A stretch of DNA of 64,000 nt from Streptomyces sp. SID14436 (GTDB lineage: Bacteria > Actinomycetota > Actinomycetes > Streptomycetales > Streptomycetaceae), in the NCBI RefSeq assembly GCF_010548465.1, contig NZ_JAAGMD010000321.1, positions 1 through 64,000 of the forward strand. The letters run 5' to 3'. Below the pieces are notes generated by a model. That model made no database searches. It was not told the origin of the DNA and saw only the letters and a program-made list of their open reading frames with translations. Numbering within the stretch: the stretch's first letter is position 1; each line of letters begins with the position of its first letter. The translations under genes were made by a program, and so were the position numbers. Of this stretch, positions 10,777 to 18,550 are shown one piece after another.

Positions 10777-12831
10777 GTGCGAGAAGACCACCCCGACACC
10801 TCCGATCTCCACGCCCGCGTGGACGGGCTCCTCGCCGACCTGGCAGCACGGCGCAGCCCCCTGCCACCGGCCTGCGAACGGACCCGGCTGCGCGAGGCCG
10901 CGGGCCTGTCCCCTGCACAGGTAGCGGACACCCTCGTCTGCCAGGCTCAGGACATCGAGGCATGGGAGGCCGGGAATCGGGAACCGATCGGTGTTCGTCG
11001 CACGGCTTACGCGCGGCTTCTCAAGGGCCTTAAGCACATGGAGAAACCGAAACGGGACGACAAGCTCGTCCCCGGCGAGAGCACCGCATCACCCGCACGG
11101 CCCGCACGGCCCACAGCACCCACGTTGCCCGTCGGTCCGCAGCAGCCAGCGCTCTTCCCCGCATCCGCCGAAGCACCACCACGCCCGCCAGTGGCTAGCG
11201 AACCACCCGTCACGCCCACCGGGCCGCTGGCCGTTATCGACCACGACATCTTCCTGGTCGCCCACTTCACCAACGGCACCCGCCTGCCCCTGGACGCGGA
11301 CGACCTTGTCGGCCTGCTGGAGTGGACGCTGCGCAGCGGTCTGCACCAGGAACGGCTGTCCCCCCAAGGCAAGGACAGTGACCCGCTTATCGTCCTGACC
11401 CCCGCAGCGAGTGCCGCACTGCACCTGCCCGCCCACCTGGAGGACCGAACCGCCCTGTGCCTTCCTGCCGGCCATCCCGTCCTGACGCAGCTGGGGCAGG
11501 CAGGCTTTCTCCTCACCCGCCGCGGCTTCGCCCCGTGGGCCGGGATCTACCGGCCGGTCGTGAACAACAGGCGCGCCTCGGTACACGTCGCCGTCATGGC
11601 CTGGGGAGCCCTGTCTCAGGACGGGTGGAACCTCCCACCACTGCCGCCGTCAGACCTGGCACGGCTGCTGGGCACCTACGCGGCCCGGCTCTTGACCCCC
11701 AGCGGCTCCACCGCGGTCTGCGGCGTCAGACTGATGACAGCCCTGCGGCCACCCACCAAAGCGACCTACGACCCGGCCACCCTCAAATGGGTGTCCGGGC
11801 CCAACCCCGGCGCCCTGCACAAGCCGTTCGAGCCAGCGCCCCCAGAAGCCCCCGACGCCCACCCCCTGGCTAAAGGCCGCCCGCCGGAGCAGGCCATGGA
11901 GGAGGAAGCCTGGGACTGGAGCCGCCCGCCCGACCAGCAGGAGACAGCCGACTTCCCGCACGTCGTCGGACTCGACACCAACATGGCCTTTATCGTCGCC
12001 GCCTCCAGGCTGTCCGTCGGCCGCAATGCCCCGCCCCGCCATGTCACGACACCCGCCTTCGACGAGAAAACTCCCGGCGCCTGGTACTGCGACCTCAGCC
12101 ACGCCCCGCACGACCCGCGGCTGCCCTCGCCTTTCACCGCCACCGGTCAACCCCCGACCAAACCCGCCTGGTACACGACCGTCACCCTCGCCTACGCCAA
12201 GGAACTCAACATCGAGGTCCGGCCTATCGAGGCCTACGTCCGCGACGATCACGGCTCATATCTGGACCCCTGGTACACGCGACTGAGAGACGCCTACCTC
12301 GCCACCATGGCCGACCTCGGAGTACACAAGGACATCCCCCAGGCCGACTACCTGGCCGCCATGAAAAGACTCTCGACGGCAGACCCCGCCCTGCTCGCCC
12401 TGCTCGCAGCGATCAAAGCCACAGGAAAAGGCGGCCTCGGCAAACTCCGCGAAGGCCCCCGTGCCCCCGCCGCCCCCTACACACGCTGGCCCGCACTCAA
12501 CCAGCCCACCTGGCGCCCCGACATCCGTGCCGCCGTCATCTCACGCACCCGCGTCAGCCTGCACCGCAAAATGCGCAGGATGCTCACCGAGACCGGCCGC
12601 GGCCCGCTTGCCGTCCTCTCGGACTGCGTCATCTACCCCGCCCACCAGCCGACCGCCCTCGACGTCGTCCCCACCGGCCCCGACCAGACCGGCATCAAGG
12701 GACTGCTGTGCCTGGGCGTCAACCCCGGCTTCGTCAAAGAAGAAGGCGTTCAGACCATGGCCTGGTACCAGCACCAGCACACCCAAGGCCTCAACCCCGC
12801 CCGCTACATCAAAGCCCACCCCGACGCCTGA
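10777..12831 (+). CDS. tap: Telomere-associated protein Tap
   Basis: A 684-residue protein with the full layout of Streptomyces Tap, which binds the telomere 3' overhang and recruits terminal protein Tpg for end-patching of linear replicons. An N-terminal helix-turn-helix (RLREAAGLSPAQVADTL ... EAWEAGNREP) is followed by a proline-rich linker and the conserved body starting at PLAVIDHDIFLVAHF. It ends in the typical PARYIKAHPDA. The body carries blocks that look like a family B polymerase palm: VVGLDTNMAF (Asp400), IKATGKGGLGKL (Lys547) and AVLSDCVIYP (Asp616). That resemblance is my inference. Start is GTG at 10777, with only a weak ribosome-binding site. Unusually, tpg does not follow directly: a minus-strand tniQ-like gene intervenes. 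Confidence 0.9.
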   Translation: MREDHPDTSDLHARVDGLLADLAARRSPLPPACERTRLREAAGLSPAQVADTLVCQAQDIEAWEAGNREPIGVRRTAYARLLKGLKHMEKPKRDDKLVPGESTASPARPARPTAPTLPVGPQQPALFPASAEAPPRPPVASEPPVTPTGPLAVIDHDIFLVAHFTNGTRLPLDADDLVGLLEWTLRSGLHQERLSPQGKDSDPLIVLTPAASAALHLPAHLEDRTALCLPAGHPVLTQLGQAGFLLTRRGFAPWAGIYRPVVNNRRASVHVAVMAWGALSQDGWNLPPLPPSDLARLLGTYAARLLTPSGSTAVCGVRLMTALRPPTKATYDPATLKWVSGPNPGALHKPFEPAPPEAPDAHPLAKGRPPEQAMEEEAWDWSRPPDQQETADFPHVVGLDTNMAFIVAASRLSVGRNAPPRHVTTPAFDEKTPGAWYCDLSHAPHDPRLPSPFTATGQPPTKPAWYTTVTLAYAKELNIEVRPIEAYVRDDHGSYLDPWYTRLRDAYLATMADLGVHKDIPQADYLAAMKRLSTADPALLALLAAIKATGKGGLGKLREGPRAPAAPYTRWPALNQPTWRPDIRAAVISRTRVSLHRKMRRMLTETGRGPLAVLSDCVIYPAHQPTALDVVPTGPDQTGIKGLLCLGVNPGFVKEEGVQTMAWYQHQHTQGLNPARYIKAHPDA

Positions 12832-12863
12832 CCCCTCCCACGCCGATGCCACCTGCCCCACAC

Positions 12864-13931
12864 CTACTGCGTCGGCCGCCACGGCATGCTCGTCATCCGC
12901 GCTCCCAGACGCCACGGAAGACACGACGCCTCCTCCAGCGGACCATGCACCGGAACCACACGATGCGGCTCCAGCAACGCCAGCGGCACACTCCGGGGAT
13001 GCGCCCGCGCATCCTGCCGCGCCAGACGCTCGACGACCGGCACCGTATTGCGGTGCGACATCAGCCACGCCTCCAACCCCCGATGCCCCCCGGCGGCCAT
13101 CTCCTCACCCATCCCCAGCCGTTCACCCACCCACTGCACCCACCGCCCCGTCGACCACCCCGCAGGACCGCCCGCGAAATTGCGCCCCACCGCCCGCTGC
13201 CGCTCCCGCACGGCCATCGCCTCCGCCACGATGACCACCTCCGGATACACCACCAGGGGAACAGCCCACAGCGCCGAACGATCCACCCCCAAAACCTCCT
13301 GCCGCGCCCGCCACACCCCACGCCAGGCCATCTGACGGCACTGCCACCAATACACCGCCACCTGCTGCGCATCCGCCAGCAGAGCCCGCGCGTACAGACC
13401 TGTACGACGCTCCAGACCCACCCGCCGCACGTGCGCCTCCACCACCTCTGGCAACCGCTCGAGGCCGACCTGGAACTGCCCCCGGCCCACAGCCGTCCAC
13501 CGTCCGTGCCGCACACACACCGCCCACTGCCCACCGCCCACCCGCCACACCGGACGCTCACCGAGCCCAGCCGCGCACAACGCACAGGCCTGCACCGGCA
13601 TCCAGTTCTCCGGCCAGGCTTCCACCTTCACCTGGTGGCGGGCCCGCGGACCGATGCCGCTGTCGCCGAGCGACACCAGCGCCCGTTCCAGATGCGGCAA
13701 GGGCCGTCCACTGACCTCCGCCAGACGCTGACGCGCCGCAGGCCCCAGACGCACCTCCTCAGCACCCGGATCAACCGCCCGGATGGTCCTCGGCGCACCG
13801 ATGTACTGAGCCAGCTCCTCGAAGGCCATCCCATTGCGCACCGCGAGCCGCCACAGATACGACGCGATCGTCTCGCCGCGCACCATCACCACACGTCCCG
13901 GCAACCGCGGGAGCGGCTCTTCGATCCTCAT
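12864..13931 (-). CDS. TniQ-like target-selection protein between tap and tpg
   Basis: A 355-residue TniQ/TnsD-type protein. The N-terminus has the family signature: LPRLPGRVVMVRGETIASYL, then WRLAVRNGMAFEELAQYIG. A zinc-binding segment follows (ACALC ... WAVCVRHGRW, the C-x2-C ... C-x2-H pattern) and then a tryptophan-rich helical region. TniQ proteins choose the target site for Tn7/Tn5053-type transposition together with TnsC/TniB, so this is the probable partner of the tnsABC operon at 6.3-10.5 kb. It is convergent with tap (33 bases between stops) and divergent from tpg (69 bases between starts), an arrangement that breaks the usual tap-tpg operon. Start ATG 13931 is chosen because it opens the family signature; the frame continues upstream but overlaps tpg. 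Confidence 0.78.
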   Translation of the reverse strand: MRIEEPLPRLPGRVVMVRGETIASYLWRLAVRNGMAFEELAQYIGAPRTIRAVDPGAEEVRLGPAARQRLAEVSGRPLPHLERALVSLGDSGIGPRARHQVKVEAWPENWMPVQACALCAAGLGERPVWRVGGGQWAVCVRHGRWTAVGRGQFQVGLERLPEVVEAHVRRVGLERRTGLYARALLADAQQVAVYWWQCRQMAWRGVWRARQEVLGVDRSALWAVPLVVYPEVVIVAEAMAVRERQRAVGRNFAGGPAGWSTGRWVQWVGERLGMGEEMAAGGHRGLEAWLMSHRNTVPVVERLARQDARAHPRSVPLALLEPHRVVPVHGPLEEASCLPWRLGARMTSMPWRPTQ

Positions 13932-14000
13932 GCAGTGATCGTCACAACCCCCGCCGCCGGCGCCACACAAACAAGCCACCCACCACGAAAGCTGCCCGCC

Positions 14001-14570
14001 GTGCCTTTGAGGCTGAGCGCCGACACCGTCCAGGAAGCACTCGACCGGGCCGACTCCCGGCACTGGACCCGCAACCCGCCCCGTTCCATGCGGGTCCGGC
14101 TCACCTACCTCCTCAAGCACTACGAGCCTGCCGCCCTTGCCCGTCGGCTCCAGACGACACCCTCCCACCTGGACGCTCTGCTCGACGCTCAGCAGGTAGC
14201 GGAAGACGACCTGCATAACGCAGTGGAACGCGAAGTCGTCCGGATATGGCAGCCTCGCGTCCGCCGCCGCGCCCACGCCACCCTCCTCGCCAACGGCGGC
14301 CGGATGACACTCAGCTTCCGCGCATGGCTGGGATTCACCGCAACAGCCGGATCAAGTGACGACCCACGCCTGCGCTTTTTGAGCCTGCACCTGGACGCCC
14401 CCTTTCCGGAACGCCTGTTCACCGCCCGGCGCATCGGAGCACCGGAATCAGAACTGCAAGCCATCCTCAACGACGCACTCAGCACGTGCTACTTCCACCG
14501 CGGCCGGCCCGCACACCTCAGGGAGAGCGTGAGCCTCGACCGCATCGACTTCCTGGAGTTCTACTACTGA
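14001..14570 (+). CDS. tpg: Terminal protein Tpg
   Basis: A 189-residue protein matching Streptomyces Tpg, the protein covalently attached to the 5' ends of linear chromosomes and plasmids that primes end synthesis; the family is usually about 185 residues. Visible family features are the N-terminal segment MRVRLTYLLKHYEP, a helix-turn-helix (AALARRLQTTPSHLDALL), the WQPRVRRRA basic block, FRAWLGFTATAGSSDDPRLR and the closing SLDRIDFLEFYY. The GTG at 14001 opens the homologous region; the same frame is open far upstream but only as a shadow of tniQ. It has its own promoter region in the 69-base gap, because tap lies beyond the oppositely oriented tniQ gene. Transcription independent of tap is therefore likely. 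Confidence 0.88.
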   Translation: MPLRLSADTVQEALDRADSRHWTRNPPRSMRVRLTYLLKHYEPAALARRLQTTPSHLDALLDAQQVAEDDLHNAVEREVVRIWQPRVRRRAHATLLANGGRMTLSFRAWLGFTATAGSSDDPRLRFLSLHLDAPFPERLFTARRIGAPESELQAILNDALSTCYFHRGRPAHLRESVSLDRIDFLEFYY

Positions 14571-14612
14571 GATCGATCCGCTCCTCCCGCTCCCTGCAAT
14601 GAGCCCGTGAGC

Positions 14613-14652
14613 CGAAGCACGGTAGTTGTCACATAGGCAGGCTTGCTGTCAC
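14613..14652 (-). repeat. Two abutting 20-bp transposase-binding-type repeats
   Basis: Two head-to-tail copies, at 14613-14632 and 14633-14652, of the pattern CGARGCA-N7-TGTCAC (reverse of GTGACA-N7-TGCYTCG). The first forms most of the left inverted end of the 1,043-bp element. The second is a weaker match in its first half (ATAGGCA). Confidence 0.7.
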
Positions 14653-14719
14653 CGGCGAAGCTGCGGGTCGCTGGGCCCGCCCATCCGGGAAGTCAGCGCC
14701 TCGGGCACAATCAGGAGCC

Positions 14720-15460
14720 GTGCCCACCCCTCCTGATCCCGCAGTCCTGTACCCCGATGTCGCGGCCTGCGGCAGCCTCGCCGCGGCGCTCCGGGCCGAG
14801 GCGGAAGGCTGCCTCGCCGGTGTTCCCGTCACGTCCTCGGACTCTGATCCGCTGCTTTACGCGACCGTCACAAGCATGCTGCCGCACCGCGAGCCGCTGC
14901 AGATCAGCGTATGGTCGCACGAGCGGCGGTGGTCGATCCGCGGCACGGAACCGTTCCAGACCCTGTCCCTCATTGATGGCAGGACGGACGACCTGGCGGA
15001 GGTCGCCAGGGCCGCCCGGGCCTGGCACGACGGTGAGCCGCTGAACGGCATTCGCCAGGCGGCACCCTTCGTGCACCTGACTGGCCGGTTCGAGGTGCCC
15101 GATCTCGATTCCGCGCGACTGGTGGAATCTGAGTGGCAGAGCATGCGCGTGGAGGCGAGCGGGCTGGACTACGTCTGGCAGAAGACGTACCAAGCCCTGA
15201 TTGAGGCGGCGCACGCCGAGCCGGCGCTTCGTGCCCTCTACCCGTTCACGAGCCACTGGGCGTTGCGCTTCTCGACCAGCACCCGCCCGCACCTGACCGT
15301 CGTCGGACCGTGCCTGACCGCGGGCAGCGACGGCATGTACGGGGTGGGGACAGGGTTCATCACGCCGGACCTTGGCCTGTTCGCCACAGCGCACGAGGCC
15401 GTGGCGGTGGCCGTGCACCATATGCCGTCCGGCCTCGGCCCGGTCACGCTTGGCGGATGA
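14720..15460 (+). CDS. DUF6193 family protein, passenger of the compact element
   Basis: A 246-residue protein I recognise as DUF6193, an actinobacterial family of unknown biochemical function often labelled a natural-product-biosynthesis protein. Family-like blocks are VWSHERRWSIRGT, the segment ending YPFTSHWALRFSTSTRP, HLTVVGPCLTAGSDGMYGV and the closing LGPVTLGG. No signal peptide or membrane segment is visible. The start is the GTG at 14720; AGGAG lies only two bases before it, closer than normal, so a slightly different start or leaderless translation is possible. The gene fills almost the entire 1,043-bp inverted-repeat element, with 111 bases before and 190 after it, so it is the element's only cargo. 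Confidence 0.7.
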   Translation: MPTPPDPAVLYPDVAACGSLAAALRAEAEGCLAGVPVTSSDSDPLLYATVTSMLPHREPLQISVWSHERRWSIRGTEPFQTLSLIDGRTDDLAEVARAARAWHDGEPLNGIRQAAPFVHLTGRFEVPDLDSARLVESEWQSMRVEASGLDYVWQKTYQALIEAAHAEPALRALYPFTSHWALRFSTSTRPHLTVVGPCLTAGSDGMYGVGTGFITPDLGLFATAHEAVAVAVHHMPSGLGPVTLGG

Positions 15461-15518
15461 CCTTGCCCGACAGAGGGGCCGTGTGGGTGCAACCACCGCC
15501 CGCATCGCCCCGGCACTG

Positions 15519-15645
15519 GTGACAGAAAGGCTGCCGAACAAGCACTTGTGACAGGTCGAATGCCTCGTTGGTGACAACCAGGCTGCCTCGACCGTCCCCA
15601 TTCACCACTTCAGCCGGTCCTGCTGGTGACAACTACCGTGCTTCG
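15519..15645 (+). repeat. Four spaced 20-bp transposase-binding-type repeats
   Basis: Copies of GTGACA-N7-TGCYTCG at 15519-15538, 15548-15567, 15571-15590 and 15626-15645. The third and second match the consensus exactly; the first ends TGCCGAA; the fourth is part of the right inverted end of the element. Spacings between starts are 29, 23 and 55 bases. Together with the two left copies this gives the unequal 2 + 4 site layout seen at ends bound by TnsB-like proteins. Confidence 0.72.
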
Positions 15646-15849
15646 GCTCAGAGCCCGGGGCGGGGCAGGTGGTTGACCTCGGTCGCCCTCACGCGCTGCT
15701 TGCCAGCACGGGACTCGGGGCGGAAGGCGGACGCGGTGCTGTGGGACGTCGACCGTCGCGTTTCTGCCGCCTTTGACGCTCTTTCAGCTGCCATACTAGA
15801 TTGAGTCCCCGATCAGATAACAGAGTCCGCTTGTAGAAGGGAGGCTGGC

Positions 15850-16446
15850 ATGCTGCTGACGACCGGTCAGGCGGCAGACGAACTCGGCTGTGCGATCACC
15901 ACCTTCCGCCGCCTCGTGCATGCCGGCCTGCTGCCAGGCCTGTCCCGCCGTGGCGTACGCGTCATGATCCCCCTGGACGCGGTCCAAGCCCTCGCCACCC
16001 GCCGTCGCGCCCCGCTGGAACAACTGGACGTCACGGAGATCGCTGTGTTGCGGGTCGACGCAGCCCGCCCGGCCCCCGAGCCCGACCGGCGATGGATCGG
16101 CTTCGCCGCCACCCTCACCCCCGACGACCTGCTCAAGGCCCTGCGCGGCTGGTGGCGCTGCGACCCGGTAAGCGTCGCGGCTGGGGGAGTACTCCCCGTG
16201 ACCCTGTCGGGCTACGTCGTCGCCGTCCTGACCGGCCTGCAGGCATGGGAAAAAGACTCAACCGGCCGCCACACCTTCTCCCAGGCTCGCCTGGCCGGCT
16301 ATATCACCGACCTGGCCGCACCCCGCAGCACCCTCACCTCCGGCAGGGATGGTGATCAACACCTTGCCGAGTTGCTGCTGGGTTCCCGCCTGCCCTCCGA
16401 CTCCGGCGGGGCGATCGCCTACGTCACTACCCGTACCGCCAACTGA
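15850..16446 (+). CDS. Helix-turn-helix protein, first gene of a Tap-like operon
   Basis: A 198-residue protein with an N-terminal MerR/excisionase-type winged helix: LLTTGQAADELGCAITTF, then RRLVHAGLLPGLSRRGVRVM, then LDAVQALATRR. The remainder (WRCDPVSVAAGGVLPVTLSG ... VLTGLQAWE) is conserved in Streptomyces plasmid proteins, but I know no function for it. Start is fixed by GGGAGG at 15839-15844 before the ATG. The next gene begins 28 bases after the stop and the third overlaps the second, so these three form an operon. A regulatory or DNA-recruitment role for the operon is inferred only from the HTH. It lies immediately outside the 1,043-bp element. Confidence 0.65.
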   Translation: MLLTTGQAADELGCAITTFRRLVHAGLLPGLSRRGVRVMIPLDAVQALATRRRAPLEQLDVTEIAVLRVDAARPAPEPDRRWIGFAATLTPDDLLKALRGWWRCDPVSVAAGGVLPVTLSGYVVAVLTGLQAWEKDSTGRHTFSQARLAGYITDLAAPRSTLTSGRDGDQHLAELLLGSRLPSDSGGAIAYVTTRTAN

Positions 16447-16474
16447 ACGCCAGGCCCGGACAAGGAAGCCCCTC

Positions 16475-18550
16475 ATGGACGCACAGAGCTACAACGCCGC
16501 GCTCGCCGACCTGCGCGCCGTGCGGGACCAGATCAAGAAGGCCCGGGCGGCGCTGGCGAAGCTCGAAAATGACCGGGCTAGGCGGATCGCCCAGGTGGCC
16601 TCCTACGAGAAGGCCAAAGCAGAGCGGATCGCCCCGGCCGCCGGGCTGAGCGTGTCCGACGTCGTCGCCCTCGTTCCGTCCCTGGCGCCCGACAGCCTCA
16701 CCGCGGAAAATGCCGAGGTGCCGGCTACCGCCGCGCCTACGCTGTCCGAGGACGCCGAGCTGGAACTGGCCACGCAGCCCGCCGCAGTGGCGCCCGCCCT
16801 GCGTACCGCGCGGCCGCAGGCCGCCCCCTCCGAAGCCCCCGCGGTGACGGCAGCCGCGGATGCGCCGCGTGCTCTTCCCTCCATCCCCGAGGGGGAGACG
16901 GGCGATGCCTGGTTCGCCCATACGACCGGCCTGGCCTCCACTCGGCCGAACTTCACCCAGCAAGCCCGCTCCACCGTCTTCCTGGACACCGACACCGGCG
17001 TGCTGGTCCATCGCAACCAGACTCACCACCTCGACCTCGGCACCAGGTCGGCCGCGGACATCCTCACCGCCGTCTTCCACACCATCCCCGAGGGCGTGGA
17101 ACGGATCTACATCACCGCCGGCGACCCCTGGCACCGCGACGCCGACCGCTACCCCTATCTTCGCGATGCGGTCGCCGCCTGGCTGAACGCCCCCATCCCG
17201 GGCTGGCGTACCGACACCGGCCGCGGCCGCGACCGGATGGCCGGGCACTTCGTCCACGCCCGCAACCCCGTCGGCCGCTACCAACGCGACAGTGGCGACA
17301 GCCACGTGGAGATCCGCTCGGTGGGGGAGTGGTTCGACACCAACGGCGACGACCCCGCCACCATCCGAGACGCCTTCGTCCTGCTGTGGCAGGCCCTGCG
17401 CCGCCACTGGAACGACGCCGTCATCATGGGCTCCCCCTCCCAGACCGGCCGCGACCTGTGGACCCGCACCATCCCCACCCGCGGCCAGCACGCCGACGGC
17501 TACCCCGTCCTGTCCGAAGAACTGCGCGGCCTCCTCCACGCCACCGCCGGACAGGGCCGCAACGAACTCATCACCCCACCCCGCGTCCCCGACGAACTGC
17601 CCCAACTCGTCGAATACGACCGCACCTTCGCCTACGCCAAACACACCTGGAAATCCCCGGTCGGCACCCCACGCCGCATCACCGCCCACACCTTCGCCAC
17701 CTGGAGCGAGAAGGAACAGATCCGCGCCCTGTACGGGTGCGGCCACTGGCAGGTCCGCGTGACGGTCCCCGACGCCTGGAACCACGTCGGCCTCCTGCCC
17801 GCCCCCGCCCCCGGCGACCGCGCCTGGCACTACCCGGCCAGCCCCGGCACCACTTTCACCACCTGGGCCAGCGGCCCCGAACTCCATGCAGCCCTGACCA
17901 ACCCCATCCAGCCGTGGAAGATCGAAATCCTCGACGGCATCCTGTGGGACGACGGCAAACCGCTCGACGACTGGGCCAAGAGACTCAAGGAGACCTGGAG
18001 CAACCTCTCCGCCCAAGCCCACTTCCAGGGCGACCCCCAGCAGGCCCGCGCCGCCCACCTCGCCTCCCGCGCCGTGCGCTCCATCCTGCTGTACGGCATC
18101 GGCGCCTTCGCCCAGCGCCCCCGCATGGTCACCGGCACCACCCCCCGCACCATGGAGCGCGACGTACCCGCGGACGCCGAGATCATCGGCTTCGACGACA
18201 ACGTGATCACCTGGCAGAAACCCACGGGCTTTGCCCGAGACCCCAACGCACATCCTGAATGGGCTGCCGCCATCTGGTCCGGCGCCCGCGCCGCCCTCCT
18301 CACCCAGCGCCACCGTGATGACGACACCTACGCCGGAGCCCTCCACACACCCCCCGGCACCGTCGTCGCCTTCCGCACAGACGCCCTCTATCTCACCCAG
18401 CCCCACAACTGGCCCTACCACCACCAGCCCGGCGACTACCTCCTCAAAGGCAACCTCACCGGCCCCTTGGCAGCCCCGACCACCGAAGAGGAACTTCTCA
18501 CCCTGCGGGATGCCGGACGTGCCGCCCTCACCAGTGACCGGGAGACCTGA
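16475..18550 (+). CDS. Tap-like large protein with polymerase-palm-like motifs
   Basis: A 691-residue protein. Residues 1-50 form a coiled coil and an alanine/proline linker follows. The rest shows the same order of blocks as Tap: LVEYDRTFAYAKHTW (Asp382), PIQPWKIEILDGILWDD, LASRAVRSILLYGIGAF (Tyr540), WAAAIWSGARAALLTQ and VVAFRTDALYLTQ (Asp636). These align in order with motifs A, B and C of family B DNA polymerases, as do the equivalent Tap blocks. This is a by-eye comparison, not a search result. The ATG at 16475 has AAGGA upstream. Its stop overlaps the ATG of the next gene (TGATG), as for an obligate pair. SCP1 Tac (with Tpc) is the known non-canonical analogue I would compare first; a plasmid replication protein is the alternative. 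Confidence 0.55.
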   Translation: MDAQSYNAALADLRAVRDQIKKARAALAKLENDRARRIAQVASYEKAKAERIAPAAGLSVSDVVALVPSLAPDSLTAENAEVPATAAPTLSEDAELELATQPAAVAPALRTARPQAAPSEAPAVTAAADAPRALPSIPEGETGDAWFAHTTGLASTRPNFTQQARSTVFLDTDTGVLVHRNQTHHLDLGTRSAADILTAVFHTIPEGVERIYITAGDPWHRDADRYPYLRDAVAAWLNAPIPGWRTDTGRGRDRMAGHFVHARNPVGRYQRDSGDSHVEIRSVGEWFDTNGDDPATIRDAFVLLWQALRRHWNDAVIMGSPSQTGRDLWTRTIPTRGQHADGYPVLSEELRGLLHATAGQGRNELITPPRVPDELPQLVEYDRTFAYAKHTWKSPVGTPRRITAHTFATWSEKEQIRALYGCGHWQVRVTVPDAWNHVGLLPAPAPGDRAWHYPASPGTTFTTWASGPELHAALTNPIQPWKIEILDGILWDDGKPLDDWAKRLKETWSNLSAQAHFQGDPQQARAAHLASRAVRSILLYGIGAFAQRPRMVTGTTPRTMERDVPADAEIIGFDDNVITWQKPTGFARDPNAHPEWAAAIWSGARAALLTQRHRDDDTYAGALHTPPGTVVAFRTDALYLTQPHNWPYHHQPGDYLLKGNLTGPLAAPTTEEELLTLRDAGRAALTSDRET

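Larger units (their letters stand above)
14608..15650. mobile_element. Compact 1,043-bp element with 25-bp perfect inverted ends and a single DUF6193 passenger
   Basis: Positions 14608-14632 and 15626-15650 are perfect 25-bp inverted repeats beginning TGAGCCGAAGCAC. Directly outside both ends is the heptamer GAGCCCG (14601-14607 and 15651-15657), which has the form of a target-site duplication. Inside lie six copies of a 20-bp repeat, GTGACA-N7-TGCYTCG: two abutting at the left end and four spaced ones at the right. Such multiple asymmetric sites are typical of transposases of the TnsB/Mu type. No transposase is encoded inside, so it must be mobilised in trans. The adjacent tnsABC/tniQ set is a candidate, but Tn7-type insertion normally duplicates 5 bp, not 7. 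Confidence 0.72.

Noticed and set aside
12708-14000. Long plus-strand open frame running from tap through tniQ into tpg, suggesting a 620-aa protein
   Set aside because: Everything before 14001 is His/Pro/Arg-rich shadow of the opposite-strand tniQ-like gene; only the part from 14001 on matches Tpg.
14608-15650. Reading the two repeat clusters as the right end of one Tn7-like element and the left end of another
   Set aside because: The polarity would allow it, but the outermost repeats are the exact 25-bp inverted pair and the GAGCCCG heptamer abuts precisely those edges, which favours a single small element between them.
16427-18424. 665-codon minus-strand frame opposite the Tap-like gene
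   Set aside because: Gly/Val-rich shadow; the plus-strand protein has an operon position, ribosome site and conserved blocks.
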